NCBI RefSeq assembly: GCF_001413925.1
Contig: NZ_LBMJ01000001.1
Span: 2,458,001-2,522,000, forward strand
Source of the DNA: Nonlabens sp. YIK11
Lineage (GTDB): Bacteria > Bacteroidota > Bacteroidia > Flavobacteriales > Flavobacteriaceae
Direction of reading: 5' to 3'
Length of the DNA: 64,000 nucleotides
A program made the translations under genes and the position numbers. The first letter of the stretch is position 1. Each line of letters starts with the position of its first letter. Shown here in pieces: positions 26,257 through 35,208 of the stretch. The notes beneath the pieces were generated by a model. That model saw only the letters and a list, made by a program, of their open reading frames with translations, made no database searches and was not told where the DNA came from.

Positions 26257-29175
26257 TTACTGGATGATGGAATCGTAAATGATTTGCTGAATGTTGGTCC
26301 TGATATTCTCGCTAATGATAAATCGGTTATTAGCATCTGGGTAAACCCTATTGGAAAGGAAAACATAGATAAGTTCCTCTTCTGGATCTGCCCAGGTGTA
26401 GGTTCCTGTGAAACCACTATGACCAAAGCTGCTATCACTAGTACAATTGCAGGTGTTCCCTACATCGTCCAAGGATGGTTTGTCAAAGCCTACACCACGA
26501 CGCACCTTATCACCAGCAAAATATCGATAGTTGAATTTATCAAAGGTCTCACTGCTAAAATAGGTTTTGCCACCATAGGAGCCTTTTTGAAGATACATTT
26601 GCATCATCTTTGCTACATCATTGGCATTAGAAAATAAACCTGCATGACCACCTATGCCACCTTGCATGGCAGCGCCTTGATCATGAACATATCCCTGGAT
26701 TTGCTGCCTACGAAATAAGGTATCATTTTCAGTTGGTACGATCTGATTTTTAGGGAATCGTTTTAATGGCAGGTAACCTGTATGATCCATTCCCATTGAA
26801 GCATAGAAATGATTTTGCGTCAATTCATTCAGATCTTTTTTATAATAATCTTCCAAAAAATCCTTGACAATGTAATACGGTAAGTCACTGTATTTATATA
26901 CTCTTCTTTCCAATAGATCGCTGGTCGCAATTCTATTAAATATGGTGTCTGTTACTAAATTACTCGCATAGAAATGATCTGCCACTTCAATGGGATAGCG
27001 ATCACTCCTATTTTTAGAGTAAAACTGTTGTAATGGCGTAGCGTCCAAAGTATCTAAAGTATATCTGTAAAAAGGAATCCAAGGTCTCAAGCGAGCATAA
27101 TGGGAAAGCATTTCCTTAAGCGTAATATCTGATTTATTGGTATTGCGATACTTCTCGTCATAAGCGGAAAGTGGCTTGTCTAGATTGACTACATTACGGT
27201 CTTCCAGCTCCATTAACAACGGCAAGGTGGCCATGATCTTGGTAATAGAGGCCATATCATAAATATCCTCAGACATCACTGGGTCTTCTTTACCATAAGT
27301 ATGACCACCATAATTCTTATCAAAGATCACTTTACCTTTTCTGGCAACTAAAATCTGCATTCCAGGAGCGCCTTTTTTATCGATGGTAAATTGGGCCACG
27401 CTGTCAATTTTATTTAAAATCGATTGATCCATTTCAACGCTTGCAGGTGTGGCACCATAAGAAAGTCGTTTGACACCTTTTAATTCCAGTCCATCGCCTA
27501 CCTTGAAGTTGCCAGAACTTACCGGTAGACGACCGTTGATATCTCTAGCACCAAAAATCATCTGTGCGCTTATTTCCTGGCTCCATTGACTATTTTGATA
27601 AGACATCAAAATGGCTTCCATGCCTTTAATATCCTTTAACTGATCCAGCATATAGGGTCTTACAAATAAATCCACAATTACTCTGTGATTTTTACTTATC
27701 GCCTTAAGCCAGCTCAATTCTTTTGAGGATAATTTGTAGGATGTCCATGGATTATCGTTGCTACGATGAGCTCCTACGATAACTGTGTTGTACTTAGAAA
27801 GATTGCGCAACAAGGTGGCTATATCATTACCTTCTACCCTATCAACCGTCGTGTATTTGTTCAATTGCTTGAAAAAAGCATCACCTGAATCGTCACCTAA
27901 ATGAACATAGGCGATCTTTTTAGTTTCTAGGTCCTTGATGGGCAATATCTTCTTATCATTCTTTAGCAAGGTAATCGCTTGCTCCATGGCGGACTCATAT
28001 ACCACATCATCCATTTGAGTGTGTAAATCACTAATCAAGTCATCGGTATCGACAGGTGTATAATTATTTAAGCCTACCTGATATTTTGCCATCAGTATTT
28101 TTCTTACACTATGCTCCAGTCGTTCTTGGGTAATTTCTCCCTTGTTGATGGCCTCTGCAATCTTGATGATGGCGGTTGGAATATCTTCAGAAATCAGCAA
28201 AACGTCATTTCCTGCCTTGAAGGCTGCAAGATCGATATCGCCAGGTTTGCTAAAATTGCTCGCGCCCTTCATATTAAGCGCATCAGTAAAGATCAAGCCT
28301 TGAAAGTTGAGTTGCTTTTTAAGAAGATCTGTCACTACTTTCTTGCTAATGCTGGTAGGATATCCTGCGCGAAGTTCCAGACTTGGGATATTAAGGTGTG
28401 CTACCATGACGCTGGCCAGTCCATGGTCGATAAGGCGTCTGTAAGGATATAGCTCAACACTATCAATGCGCGCTGCGGTAAAACCTACCGTAGGTAGTGT
28501 TTTGTGACTATCCTGATCTGTATCACCATGTCCTGGAAAGTGTTTTGCACAAGCTAATGTTCCCGTGCTTTGCATGCCTTTCATAAAGGCAAAAGATTTT
28601 TGGGTAACATTTTCCATGTCTTCGCCAAAACTGCGATTCCCAATAATAGGATTATCAGGATTGGTATTGATATCCACATCTGGAGCAAAATTCATATGAA
28701 CGCCCAGTCGCTTGCAATGCTCACCTATACGTTTGCCCACTTCATAACTGCTGGTAGATGTGCGTGTCGCGCCCAGCGTCATGTTCCATGGGAAAGCATA
28801 CACACTGTCCAGTCGCATCGCAAGACCCCATTCAGCATCCATAGCAATCATCATGGGCGTTTTTGACGCTGCTTGTAATTCATTAGTCAAATGTGCTTGT
28901 TGCAGCGGTCCACCTTTAGAAAAGATAATGCCGCCTATACGGTGATTTTTAACAAGGTTGCGCACACGGTCAACGTGCGCCTTATCCTTGTTTGAAAATA
29001 GATCCACCATAAAAAGCTGACCTATTTTCTCCTTTTGGCTTAAAGAATTATAGACACTGTCCACCCATATTTTTTGGGCTTGTGCATCTGTACTTTGTAA
29101 TGGGTTTGTGGATTGTTGGGAATACGCTTTCGCGAAAGCGAAAACCAAAAACAGCCCTATAATATTCTTCATCAT
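26257..29175 (-). CDS. Fused GH3 glycosidase and serine beta-lactamase-like protein
   Basis: 972 residues, secreted. Residues about 25-390 are a glycoside hydrolase family 3 domain with the NagZ-type motif KHFPGHGDTDQDSH (near 209) and the nucleophile region DALNMKGAS. A GH3 C-terminal domain follows. Residues about 600-965 form a class C beta-lactamase/D-aminopeptidase-like domain with S643-x-x-K646 and HSGFTGT at the C-terminus in place of KTG. The fusion is common in Bacteroidota and fits muropeptide recycling. The signal peptide's AFAKA (residues 13-17) is a palindrome copy that supplies the AxA cleavage site. It lies just upstream of bshA. Confidence 0.92.
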   Translation of the reverse strand: MMKNIIGLFLVFAFAKAYSQQSTNPLQSTDAQAQKIWVDSVYNSLSQKEKIGQLFMVDLFSNKDKAHVDRVRNLVKNHRIGGIIFSKGGPLQQAHLTNELQAASKTPMMIAMDAEWGLAMRLDSVYAFPWNMTLGATRTSTSSYEVGKRIGEHCKRLGVHMNFAPDVDINTNPDNPIIGNRSFGEDMENVTQKSFAFMKGMQSTGTLACAKHFPGHGDTDQDSHKTLPTVGFTAARIDSVELYPYRRLIDHGLASVMVAHLNIPSLELRAGYPTSISKKVVTDLLKKQLNFQGLIFTDALNMKGASNFSKPGDIDLAAFKAGNDVLLISEDIPTAIIKIAEAINKGEITQERLEHSVRKILMAKYQVGLNNYTPVDTDDLISDLHTQMDDVVYESAMEQAITLLKNDKKILPIKDLETKKIAYVHLGDDSGDAFFKQLNKYTTVDRVEGNDIATLLRNLSKYNTVIVGAHRSNDNPWTSYKLSSKELSWLKAISKNHRVIVDLFVRPYMLDQLKDIKGMEAILMSYQNSQWSQEISAQMIFGARDINGRLPVSSGNFKVGDGLELKGVKRLSYGATPASVEMDQSILNKIDSVAQFTIDKKGAPGMQILVARKGKVIFDKNYGGHTYGKEDPVMSEDIYDMASITKIMATLPLLMELEDRNVVNLDKPLSAYDEKYRNTNKSDITLKEMLSHYARLRPWIPFYRYTLDTLDATPLQQFYSKNRSDRYPIEVADHFYASNLVTDTIFNRIATSDLLERRVYKYSDLPYYIVKDFLEDYYKKDLNELTQNHFYASMGMDHTGYLPLKRFPKNQIVPTENDTLFRRQQIQGYVHDQGAAMQGGIGGHAGLFSNANDVAKMMQMYLQKGSYGGKTYFSSETFDKFNYRYFAGDKVRRGVGFDKPSLDDVGNTCNCTSDSSFGHSGFTGTYTWADPEEELIYVFLSNRVYPDANNRFIISENIRTNIQQIIYDSIIQ
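29125..29140. repeat. Dispersed palindrome copy 7 (coding, signal peptide AFAKA)
   Basis: Perfect copy encoding residues 13-17 of the GH3 fusion's signal peptide, followed by Tyr-Ser-Gln. It creates an A-K-A signal-peptidase site. Confidence 0.95.
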
Positions 29176-29307
29176 AATCTTCTAAAACGGCTTGTCTGCA
29201 AGGGAAATCAAGAATCGTTCCCTACACGGAAATATAGCAATATTGCTAGCCATCCGCCAATGGATGCGGCAGAATTAAAAGATGATATCAACTGTTTTAT
29301 GAACGGT

Positions 29308-29790
29308 TTAAAAGAATCTAGAGTGCCAACTCTCAGAAGCTGGAACTTCCCAATGTTCCTTGTATTCACCTACGTTTTGAACGAGGTTATTGAAAACGAT
29401 GGTGTTAGCGGATACGGATTTAGCCTTGGCCATTTTTTTGAAGTCAGAAAGCTCTTTATAGGCCACGTAAGGTCCGTTTTTGAATGATACATTCATCTTG
29501 TCCATCAAATCAATATCAAACTCCTTTTCCACAGCCTGAATAAAACGCACGGAAGCATCTATGGAACATCCTGTGGCTCCAGCTTCTGTTTGATCTAATC
29601 CTATGACGATAAAACGATGATATGGAAGATCATAACCTGCTTTCAAATCCTTACCGTGAGCCGTCCATTGCTGTAAAAATGCATCAAGTTGAGGCTTGAG
29701 AATTTCTAACTCTTCATCCTTGAAGGTGCGATTTGCTTGATAGATCCATACTCTGGCATCATCAGGAAGTTCTTGAAAGTCTACTAACAT
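29308..29790 (-). CDS. Conserved Bacteroidota protein of unknown function
   Basis: 160 residues, soluble, beginning MLVDFQELPDDARVWIYQANR. It contains a GCSIDASVRFIQAVE stretch with a lone conserved-looking cysteine. Homologues are sometimes labelled 'ABC transporter ATPase', but there is no Walker A, signature or Walker B motif, so that label should not be copied. It is the last gene of the minus-strand iron-sulfur/MlaD cluster, 2 bases after the small membrane protein gene at 29793. Confidence 0.8.
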   Translation of the reverse strand: MLVDFQELPDDARVWIYQANRTFKDEELEILKPQLDAFLQQWTAHGKDLKAGYDLPYHRFIVIGLDQTEAGATGCSIDASVRFIQAVEKEFDIDLMDKMNVSFKNGPYVAYKELSDFKKMAKAKSVSANTIVFNNLVQNVGEYKEHWEVPASESWHSRFF

Positions 29791-29792
29791 AA

Positions 29793-29993
29793 TTAAATTT
29801 TTGTGATCTTGTGACGGGATGAGAAACCCATAAAAAAACCAAAGAATATCATATAAAATAAAAACTGGGTCAATTGAAATGGCTCATTATCAAAATAATC
29901 CCATAAAGCCATTCCAACGGCGATTAACAATCCACAACTAAAACCGATAGAAAGTACGGAGATCAGAGACCTTTTCTCAACGACTTTTTTCAT
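29793..29993 (-). CDS. Small two-helix membrane protein
   Basis: 66 residues: basic start (MKKVVEKRS), a transmembrane helix (about 11-30), an acidic loop DYFDNEPFQ, a second helix (40-57) and a basic tail SRHKITKI. The charge pattern puts both ends in the cytoplasm. It overlaps the neighbour upstream by 17 bases and resembles its paired small membrane protein in layout. Function unknown. Confidence 0.65.
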   Translation of the reverse strand: MKKVVEKRSLISVLSIGFSCGLLIAVGMALWDYFDNEPFQLTQFLFYMIFFGFFMGFSSRHKITKI

Positions 29994-30213
29994 TGTTCGT
30001 TTTTAAGAAAAAATATGAAGTTAAAAACAAAATGATGGAATACCCTAAGAGAAAAATAAAAGCGTTTGTTGATTCAAAATCAATCATGTCTACCCAATAA
30101 TTAGCGCCGACTAAGAGAGCTGTAGTGATTAAAGAACAGACCACAGAAAACATGATCCTAACCTTTAAAGTTGCTCTATTTTTATTAGTTGCTAAAATTT
30201 CCATATTAAACAT
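29977..30213 (-). CDS. Small two-helix membrane protein
   Basis: 78 residues (or 75 from the internal Met at 30204). Two hydrophobic helices (about 20-38 and 50-70) flank the loop WVDMIDFEST. The start overlaps the stop of the iron-sulfur gene by one base (TAATG), a coupling arrangement. Together with the gene at 29793 it makes a pair of tiny membrane proteins inserted in an otherwise enzymatic operon. No family recognised. Confidence 0.65.
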   Translation of the reverse strand: MFNMEILATNKNRATLKVRIMFSVVCSLITTALLVGANYWVDMIDFESTNAFIFLLGYSIILFLTSYFFLKTNNEKSR

Positions 30214-31004
30214 TACAAATCCTCGGCATTTGCAATCATCTCTGCCACGTCAAGAACTTCTACTTTTCCTTCTTGGTTCGCCGCTTTTATACCGTCACTC
30301 ATCATGGTGTTACAGAATGGACAAGCAGCAACAATCACTTCAGCACCGGTTTCCAATGCTTCCTCAGTACGCTCGATGTTGATATCCTTTTTGCCTTCTT
30401 CTGGCTCCTTGAACATTTGTGCGCCACCAGCGCCACAGCATAAACCATTACGCTTGCTGCGCTTCATTTCTACTAATGCAGCATCCAGTTTTTCAATCAA
30501 ATCTCTAGGTGCCTCATAGATCTCGTTAGCTCTTCCCAGATAACACGGATCGTGGTATGTAATTTTTTTGCCCTTGAATTTCCCACCTTCAATAGTTAGT
30601 CTTCCTGTAGCTATTAAGTCTTTAAGGAATGAAGTGTGATGAATAACCTCATAGTTACCACCTAATTCTGGATACTCATTTTTCAAGGTGTTGAAACAGT
30701 GCGGACATGCGGTTACTATTCTCTTAATCTCATAACCATTGAGAACCTCAATGTTCATCATGGCTTGCATCTGGAATAAGAACTCGTTACCAGCGCGTTT
30801 TGCTGGATCGCCCGTACAACTTTCCTCTGCTCCCAGAACAGCAAACTCAACGCCTGCTTTGTTCAAAAGCTTTACAAAAGCTTTGGTAATCTTCTTAGAG
30901 CGATCGTCAAAACTACCGCTACAACCTACCCAGAATAGGACTTCTGGTTGTTTGTTCTGCGCGATAAATTCGGCTACCGTTGGGACTTTTATTGCTTCAC
31001 TCAT
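30213..31004 (-). CDS. CCG-domain Fe-S protein (heterodisulfide-reductase/GlcF-like subunit)
   Basis: A 263-residue soluble subunit. It contains two cysteine-rich CCG-type motifs: GCSGSFDDR...SCTGD...CPHCFNTLKNEYPE in the first half and HDPCYLGR...GLCCGAGG...CPFCNTMM in the second. Such domains bind non-cubane or [4Fe-4S] centres in HdrB, GlcF and LutA-like proteins. Its likely partner is the membrane Fe-S protein at 31570-32940, encoded just upstream and separated by a HAD-like gene. Electron donor and acceptor are unknown. Confidence 0.88.
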   Translation of the reverse strand: MSEAIKVPTVAEFIAQNKQPEVLFWVGCSGSFDDRSKKITKAFVKLLNKAGVEFAVLGAEESCTGDPAKRAGNEFLFQMQAMMNIEVLNGYEIKRIVTACPHCFNTLKNEYPELGGNYEVIHHTSFLKDLIATGRLTIEGGKFKGKKITYHDPCYLGRANEIYEAPRDLIEKLDAALVEMKRSKRNGLCCGAGGAQMFKEPEEGKKDINIERTEEALETGAEVIVAACPFCNTMMSDGIKAANQEGKVEVLDVAEMIANAEDL

Positions 31005-31072
31005 ATTGTTTCACATTCAGGGCTTTGTCGAGACGCAGCCTCTGTAAATTTGTAAGGTATGTTGTGTAGTTA

Positions 31073-31133
31073 CGCTTTCGCACTTCGACTGTGCTCAGTG
31101 TGAACTTCTGCGTCGCAGAGCTCCTTGAAAGCG
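31073..31133. repeat. Dispersed palindrome split at its centre by a 46-base insert
   Basis: Left half CGCTTTCG (31073-31080) and right half GAAAGCG (31127-31133) flank about 46 bases. The insert holds two symmetric pieces: a CACTTCGACTGTGCTCAGTG segment, resembling a common Bacteroidota intergenic repeat, and TCTGCG-T-CGCAGA. The right outer flank GAACT matches intact copies. It lies in a 131-base gap with no gene. Confidence 0.8.
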
Positions 31134-31135
31134 AA

Positions 31136-31570
31136 CTATTTATGATTCTTGAACACCTCTATGGTCACTTCTTTCTCTACCAGATGGGTGAACTCGCCCG
31201 TGTATCTCGTGGCGCGTACCATGTGGTTGTCAATCCAGTGGTAATTGCCGCCGCGAGGCTTGCCCATCAATAAACTGTGGTATTTGAAACCATGTTTGTT
31301 GAGCCAGTTCTCTGTCACTTCTCTATGATCCTCTGTACGTGAGGTGAAAAAACAGATCACGTGCCCGTCATCATACCACTCGTTCAAAGTCTGTAGCGCA
31401 TCTGGAAACGGTTCGCAGGTAGCCATGCGTTCTGGCTCTTCATTGGGAACATCTTCTGTGATGGTACCGTCAATGTCTATAAGGTAGTTCTTCACGCCTT
31501 CTGGCAAAATAGGACTGATTAGTGATCCGTCTTCTGCTTTGGCTTCTATAAAGTTTTTGTCGTCGCTCAT
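31136..31570 (-). CDS. HAD-superfamily phosphatase-like protein
   Basis: 144 residues. Motif I is DIDGTITED (nucleophile and acid Asp), motif II is FFTSRTEDHRE, and a lysine/aspartate pair lies in GKPRGGNYHWIDNH. Small size and lack of a cap suggest action on a macromolecular or sugar-phosphate substrate. Homologues are often mislabelled 'phosphoheptose isomerase'. Its start overlaps the stop of the membrane Fe-S gene by one base, so it is translationally coupled and sits between two subunits of a probable redox complex. Confidence 0.82.
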   Translation of the reverse strand: MSDDKNFIEAKAEDGSLISPILPEGVKNYLIDIDGTITEDVPNEEPERMATCEPFPDALQTLNEWYDDGHVICFFTSRTEDHREVTENWLNKHGFKYHSLLMGKPRGGNYHWIDNHMVRATRYTGEFTHLVEKEVTIEVFKNHK

Positions 31571-32940
31571 TAAATTTCGTTTGCCCAGTTTAATCTATCT
31601 TGTTGGTTATAAGGCCATGGCGCTCCATTGTTTTCAATATTGCTCATGGTCACGTTCAATTCAGTTGGTGCAGCGCTGTTTTCCAGCACTAAATATCTTC
31701 TCATCTCCATGATGATGCTCAATGGATCTATGCCTATAGGACATGCTTCTACACAGGCGTTACAGGTAGTACAAGCCCAAAGCTCTTCTGTGGTGATGTA
31801 GTCATTCAATAAGGTCTTGCCATCATCTTTCCATTCTCCTTCTTTATTGATGATGCTGCCCACATCTTCCAGTCGATCGCGCGTGTCCATCATGATCTTG
31901 CGCGGGCTCAATTTTTTGCCCGTGATATTTGCTGGACATTCTGCCGTGCATCGACCACATTCTGTACAGGTGTAGGCGTTGAGGAGCTGTACCTGATTCA
32001 AGTCAAAGATATCGTTAGCTCCCAAAGATGCCGGCATCTCGTCCTCTACTCCTGCAGCCGGTGCCGCAAAAGGATCTGCATTAGGATCCATCATTAGTTT
32101 TACCTCTGCGGTGACGGCTTCCATGTTAGTGAATTGTCCTTTAGGTGTCAATTTTGCCAACCAAACATTTGGAAACGCCAGCATGATGTGAAGGTGTTTG
32201 GACCAGTACAAATAATTTAGGAAAATCAAGATACCTACAATATGCAACCACCAGCAGGCTCGCTCGATGATGTGTAGTGTTTCAAAGCTAAGCCCTGAAT
32301 ACCATGGTGTCATCCAACTACTGATAGGAAAACTACCGGTCACGGTATTGCCATGAACGTAATGCATCGCCGCTTCACTAGTGAACATTCCGTTTAAAAC
32401 ACCATTTTGAATTGCCAGATCGGTGGCGTTCATGGTTAGGAACAATGCCATTAGAACTACCTCAAAATATAGGATGTAATTCGCATCATTTTTAGGCCAG
32501 CCTTTTAATTCCCTTGCAAGGAATCTGCGAATATTCATCACATTCCTGCGGATCCAGAAAACGATAACACTTACTAAAACTAGGAATGCCAAAATTTCAA
32601 AAGTTGCAATCAAAAAGTCATAGAAACCACCCAGAAATGGAGCAAAGATTCTATGTTGACCTGTCAAACCATCAATGATAATCTCCAGAACTTCAATGTT
32701 GATGATGACAAAACCTACGTACACGATGACGTGAAGAAATCCAGCAATAGGCCTACGCACCATTTTAGATTGACCTAACGCAATCTTTGCCATTTGCGAC
32801 CAGCGTTCTGATTTGCGATCACTGCGGTCGACTTCTTTACCTACTTTGATGTTGCGAATCATCTTACGGATGTTCGTCGCAAAAAAGCCTACCATTCCTA
32901 TTAACAGGATGGCAAAAATAATATTAGGTATGTACTGCAT
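31570..32940 (-). CDS. Membrane-bound Fe-S oxidoreductase subunit
   Basis: 456 residues. The N-terminal half has about five transmembrane helices with histidines that could bind haem (RPIAGFLHVIVYVG, HIIERACWWLHIVG), like NarI/HdrE-type cytochromes. The C-terminal half has two [4Fe-4S] motifs, CTECGRCTAECP (near 322) and CTTCNACVEACP (near 390). With the CCG protein at 30213 it resembles an HdrDE/DsrMK-like quinone-linked module. It is three bases downstream of mlaD on the same strand. Confidence 0.9.
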   Translation of the reverse strand: MQYIPNIIFAILLIGMVGFFATNIRKMIRNIKVGKEVDRSDRKSERWSQMAKIALGQSKMVRRPIAGFLHVIVYVGFVIINIEVLEIIIDGLTGQHRIFAPFLGGFYDFLIATFEILAFLVLVSVIVFWIRRNVMNIRRFLARELKGWPKNDANYILYFEVVLMALFLTMNATDLAIQNGVLNGMFTSEAAMHYVHGNTVTGSFPISSWMTPWYSGLSFETLHIIERACWWLHIVGILIFLNYLYWSKHLHIMLAFPNVWLAKLTPKGQFTNMEAVTAEVKLMMDPNADPFAAPAAGVEDEMPASLGANDIFDLNQVQLLNAYTCTECGRCTAECPANITGKKLSPRKIMMDTRDRLEDVGSIINKEGEWKDDGKTLLNDYITTEELWACTTCNACVEACPIGIDPLSIIMEMRRYLVLENSAAPTELNVTMSNIENNGAPWPYNQQDRLNWANEI

Positions 32941-32943
32941 GAA

Positions 32944-33897
32944 TTATAACTTACGGTCGTCTGGTTCTACGTATTCCTTATTCTTTTTACCAAAAACAGA
33001 AATATTGATGTATCGAGTAGGATTTAATTTAATGTCTTGAAGAAGCATTTCTGCCTGGCGTGTGGCGCGTTCAAGATTCGTATAAAGCCTATCGTCTGTC
33101 ATTAACTTACCTAGCGTTCCTTCACCTTCTGCAACATCATCTAATAGGTTATTGAATTTCCCAACGGTGACTTCCAAATCTTTAACCACACTTGCGATTT
33201 GAACTTGTGCTAACGTGTCTGATATTTTGGCAAAATTCTCTGTCGTCTTATTCAGGTTCTTTATGGTACTGGAAAGCTCTTTATCGTTATTGGTTAGGAA
33301 TTGGTTCGCATTACTGGAAAGACCTTGCACTTGAATCAAGGTTCTATTAAGTTCCTGCAAACTTTGCACGATCGCTTTACGAGTATCTGGGTTAAGTGTT
33401 TTGTTTACTGCAGTAAGAACACTGTCTGCACTTACTACCATGTTTTCAATCTTATCCTTTAAAGGAAGAAACTCTTCCATGATCTGACCTTCAATACCGC
33501 TATCCGTTTTTGAGATCAAAGTATCACCTGGTTTTGCCAGTCGTGCATCTGACTCAAAGTTAGGAATTATGGCTAGTGCTTTACCACCTATCAATCCAGT
33601 GCTGTAAACCGTTGCCGTGCTTTCTTTAGAGAAGTTGAATTTTTCATCCACATGAAATTTTACGATCAATCGCCCACGAGAATCTAGAAAATCGATATCA
33701 TCGATATTCCCTACAATCAAACCGTTTATGGTCACTGGAGCAGATTTAGTCAAACCTTCCACGTTATTGTAGACCGCATAGAAGGAGCGATCTGCTTTTA
33801 AGAGGTTGCGCCCATTCAAGAATGAATAGCCGAAAACAAACAGTGCTATCGCAGCTACCGTTAATAATCCAACCTTGATTTCTTTAGTAAATTTCAT
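32944..33897 (-). CDS. MlaD-like (MCE domain) lipid-transport protein
   Basis: 317 residues: N-terminal membrane anchor (residues 10-27), one MCE domain (about 38-120: YAVYNNVEGLTKSAPVTINGLIVGNI...YSTGLIGGKALAI), then a long helical region with coiled-coil heptads (about 135-290). This matches substrate-binding parts of ABC systems that move phospholipids between membranes. The partner permease and ATPase are not in this window. It lies between the amidase and Fe-S genes, all on the minus strand, close to lptD, so the region is envelope-focused. Confidence 0.9.
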   Translation of the reverse strand: MKFTKEIKVGLLTVAAIALFVFGYSFLNGRNLLKADRSFYAVYNNVEGLTKSAPVTINGLIVGNIDDIDFLDSRGRLIVKFHVDEKFNFSKESTATVYSTGLIGGKALAIIPNFESDARLAKPGDTLISKTDSGIEGQIMEEFLPLKDKIENMVVSADSVLTAVNKTLNPDTRKAIVQSLQELNRTLIQVQGLSSNANQFLTNNDKELSSTIKNLNKTTENFAKISDTLAQVQIASVVKDLEVTVGKFNNLLDDVAEGEGTLGKLMTDDRLYTNLERATRQAEMLLQDIKLNPTRYINISVFGKKNKEYVEPDDRKL

Positions 33898-33969
33898 TGC
33901 ATAGCAGTTTCAGCAAATGTAAATATAAGACTTGCCTATATATTAGGACTAACAATTAATTAGCAGTTG

Positions 33970-35064
33970 CTACAATCTGCGTCTGGTTCCGTTCTCGATG
34001 ATGACGATGAATGCGGTCTTGTAGCCTTTGTTTACGGCTAGTTCTCTAAGTTCACTAGCCTTTTCCAAAGAATTGGTTTCACCGGTAAAATATCGATAGA
34101 TATCACCTTCTTTCTCTCTGGAAATAGATGGTAACTTTTTAAAATTGTTGGATTTAGGCGCTAAAGCCTTACTGCTGGCAGCAATCTGGACTTTGTAAAC
34201 GGCTTTGGAACTCACAGGCTCAATCGCCACAGCACTTGAAGAAGATGCTTTTTGACCTTCAGAAATGGTTGAAACATTGATATCCCTATTCTGCTTATAA
34301 TCGATGATACCATCATAAATTGACGTGGTGACTGCCTTCTCACCATTAGTGCTAGTCAGGTAATTGCGTTCACTTGTATTGGGTAAAAAACCTATTTCTA
34401 CCAATACACTAGGCATGTAGCTCTGACGCAAGACGGCAAAAACGTTTTGTTTCACGCCGCGATTGGTACGTTTGACATTTGAAGCCAAGTTATTTTGAAT
34501 CATCGCAGCCAGGTCGATGCTGTCCTCCATATATATTTCTTGAGTCAATACACTAGTCGCATAGGATGAAGGATCATTAGGATCAAATCCATCGTAGTTT
34601 TCTTCATAATCATCCTCTAACAGGATCACGCTGTTTTCCTTCATCACCACGTCAAGATTCTCATTACTACGTCTCAATCCCAGCACCCAGGTTTCATTAC
34701 CATTTGCACTTTCCTTTTTGAAGGCATTACAGTGAATGGAAACAAAAAGATCTGCCTGCGCCTTGTTGGCAATATCTGCACGCTTCCATAATGGTATAAA
34801 AACATCTGTTTTGCGGGTATAGATCACCTCAATATCTGCATGTGCTTCCAGCTTCTTTCCTAGTGCCATGGTCACCTTAAGCGCCACGTCCTTTTCTCGC
34901 ACGCCACCATAGGAATTACCACCATCGTCGCCACCATGTCCAGCGTCTAGAACTACCTTGAACTTTCGGTTAGGCGGATCGTTCTCATGGGATGCCATAA
35001 CATTGGCAAAAAGTACCAACGGTGCAGTGAATAGCGCAATAAAGAAATAAATTTTCGTTTTCAT
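33970..35064 (-). CDS. N-acetylmuramoyl-L-alanine amidase with SPOR-like C-terminus
   Basis: 364 residues with an N-terminal signal peptide. The Amidase_3 zinc domain runs about 35-250: VVLDAGHGGDDGG supplies the first His, REKDVAL the Glu, and SIHCNAF the second His. The catalytic Glu is in LVEIGFLPN. The C-terminal 70 residues (YKVQIAASSKALAP...YRYFTGE) match a SPOR peptidoglycan-binding fold. It cuts stem peptides from glycan strands during cell separation. Divergent from lptD, with a palindrome in the shared gap. Confidence 0.94.
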   Translation of the reverse strand: MKTKIYFFIALFTAPLVLFANVMASHENDPPNRKFKVVLDAGHGGDDGGNSYGGVREKDVALKVTMALGKKLEAHADIEVIYTRKTDVFIPLWKRADIANKAQADLFVSIHCNAFKKESANGNETWVLGLRRSNENLDVVMKENSVILLEDDYEENYDGFDPNDPSSYATSVLTQEIYMEDSIDLAAMIQNNLASNVKRTNRGVKQNVFAVLRQSYMPSVLVEIGFLPNTSERNYLTSTNGEKAVTTSIYDGIIDYKQNRDINVSTISEGQKASSSSAVAIEPVSSKAVYKVQIAASSKALAPKSNNFKKLPSISREKEGDIYRYFTGETNSLEKASELRELAVNKGYKTAFIVIIENGTRRRL

Positions 35065-35103
35065 AAAAGGACCTCATCGGTTGCAAGAAGGTTGTTTTGA
35101 ATT

Positions 35104-35119
35104 CGCTTTCGCGAAAGCG
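35104..35119. repeat. Dispersed palindrome copy 8 (intergenic)
   Basis: Perfect copy in the divergent gap between the amidase and lptD genes, 40 bases before the amidase start. Confidence 0.95.
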
Positions 35120-35151
35120 TAAATATCAAAAAAACCCTTAGAAATTATATG

Positions 35152-35159
35152 TAGTTTTG
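35152..35159 (+). promoter_or_regulatory. -7 box before lptD
   Basis: TAGTTTTG fits TAnnTTTG and predicts a leader of about 43 bases. The -33 region is not convincing. Confidence 0.35.
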
Positions 35160-35208
35160 ACTTTTCAAAAACCAGACCAATTCGTTAACGAATATACCCT
35201 AGTATAGA

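Noticed and set aside
26146..26637. Long plus-strand frame opposite the bshA/GH3 fusion boundary
   Set aside because: It overlaps well-supported genes on the minus strand and has no recognisable domain; treated as a shadow frame.
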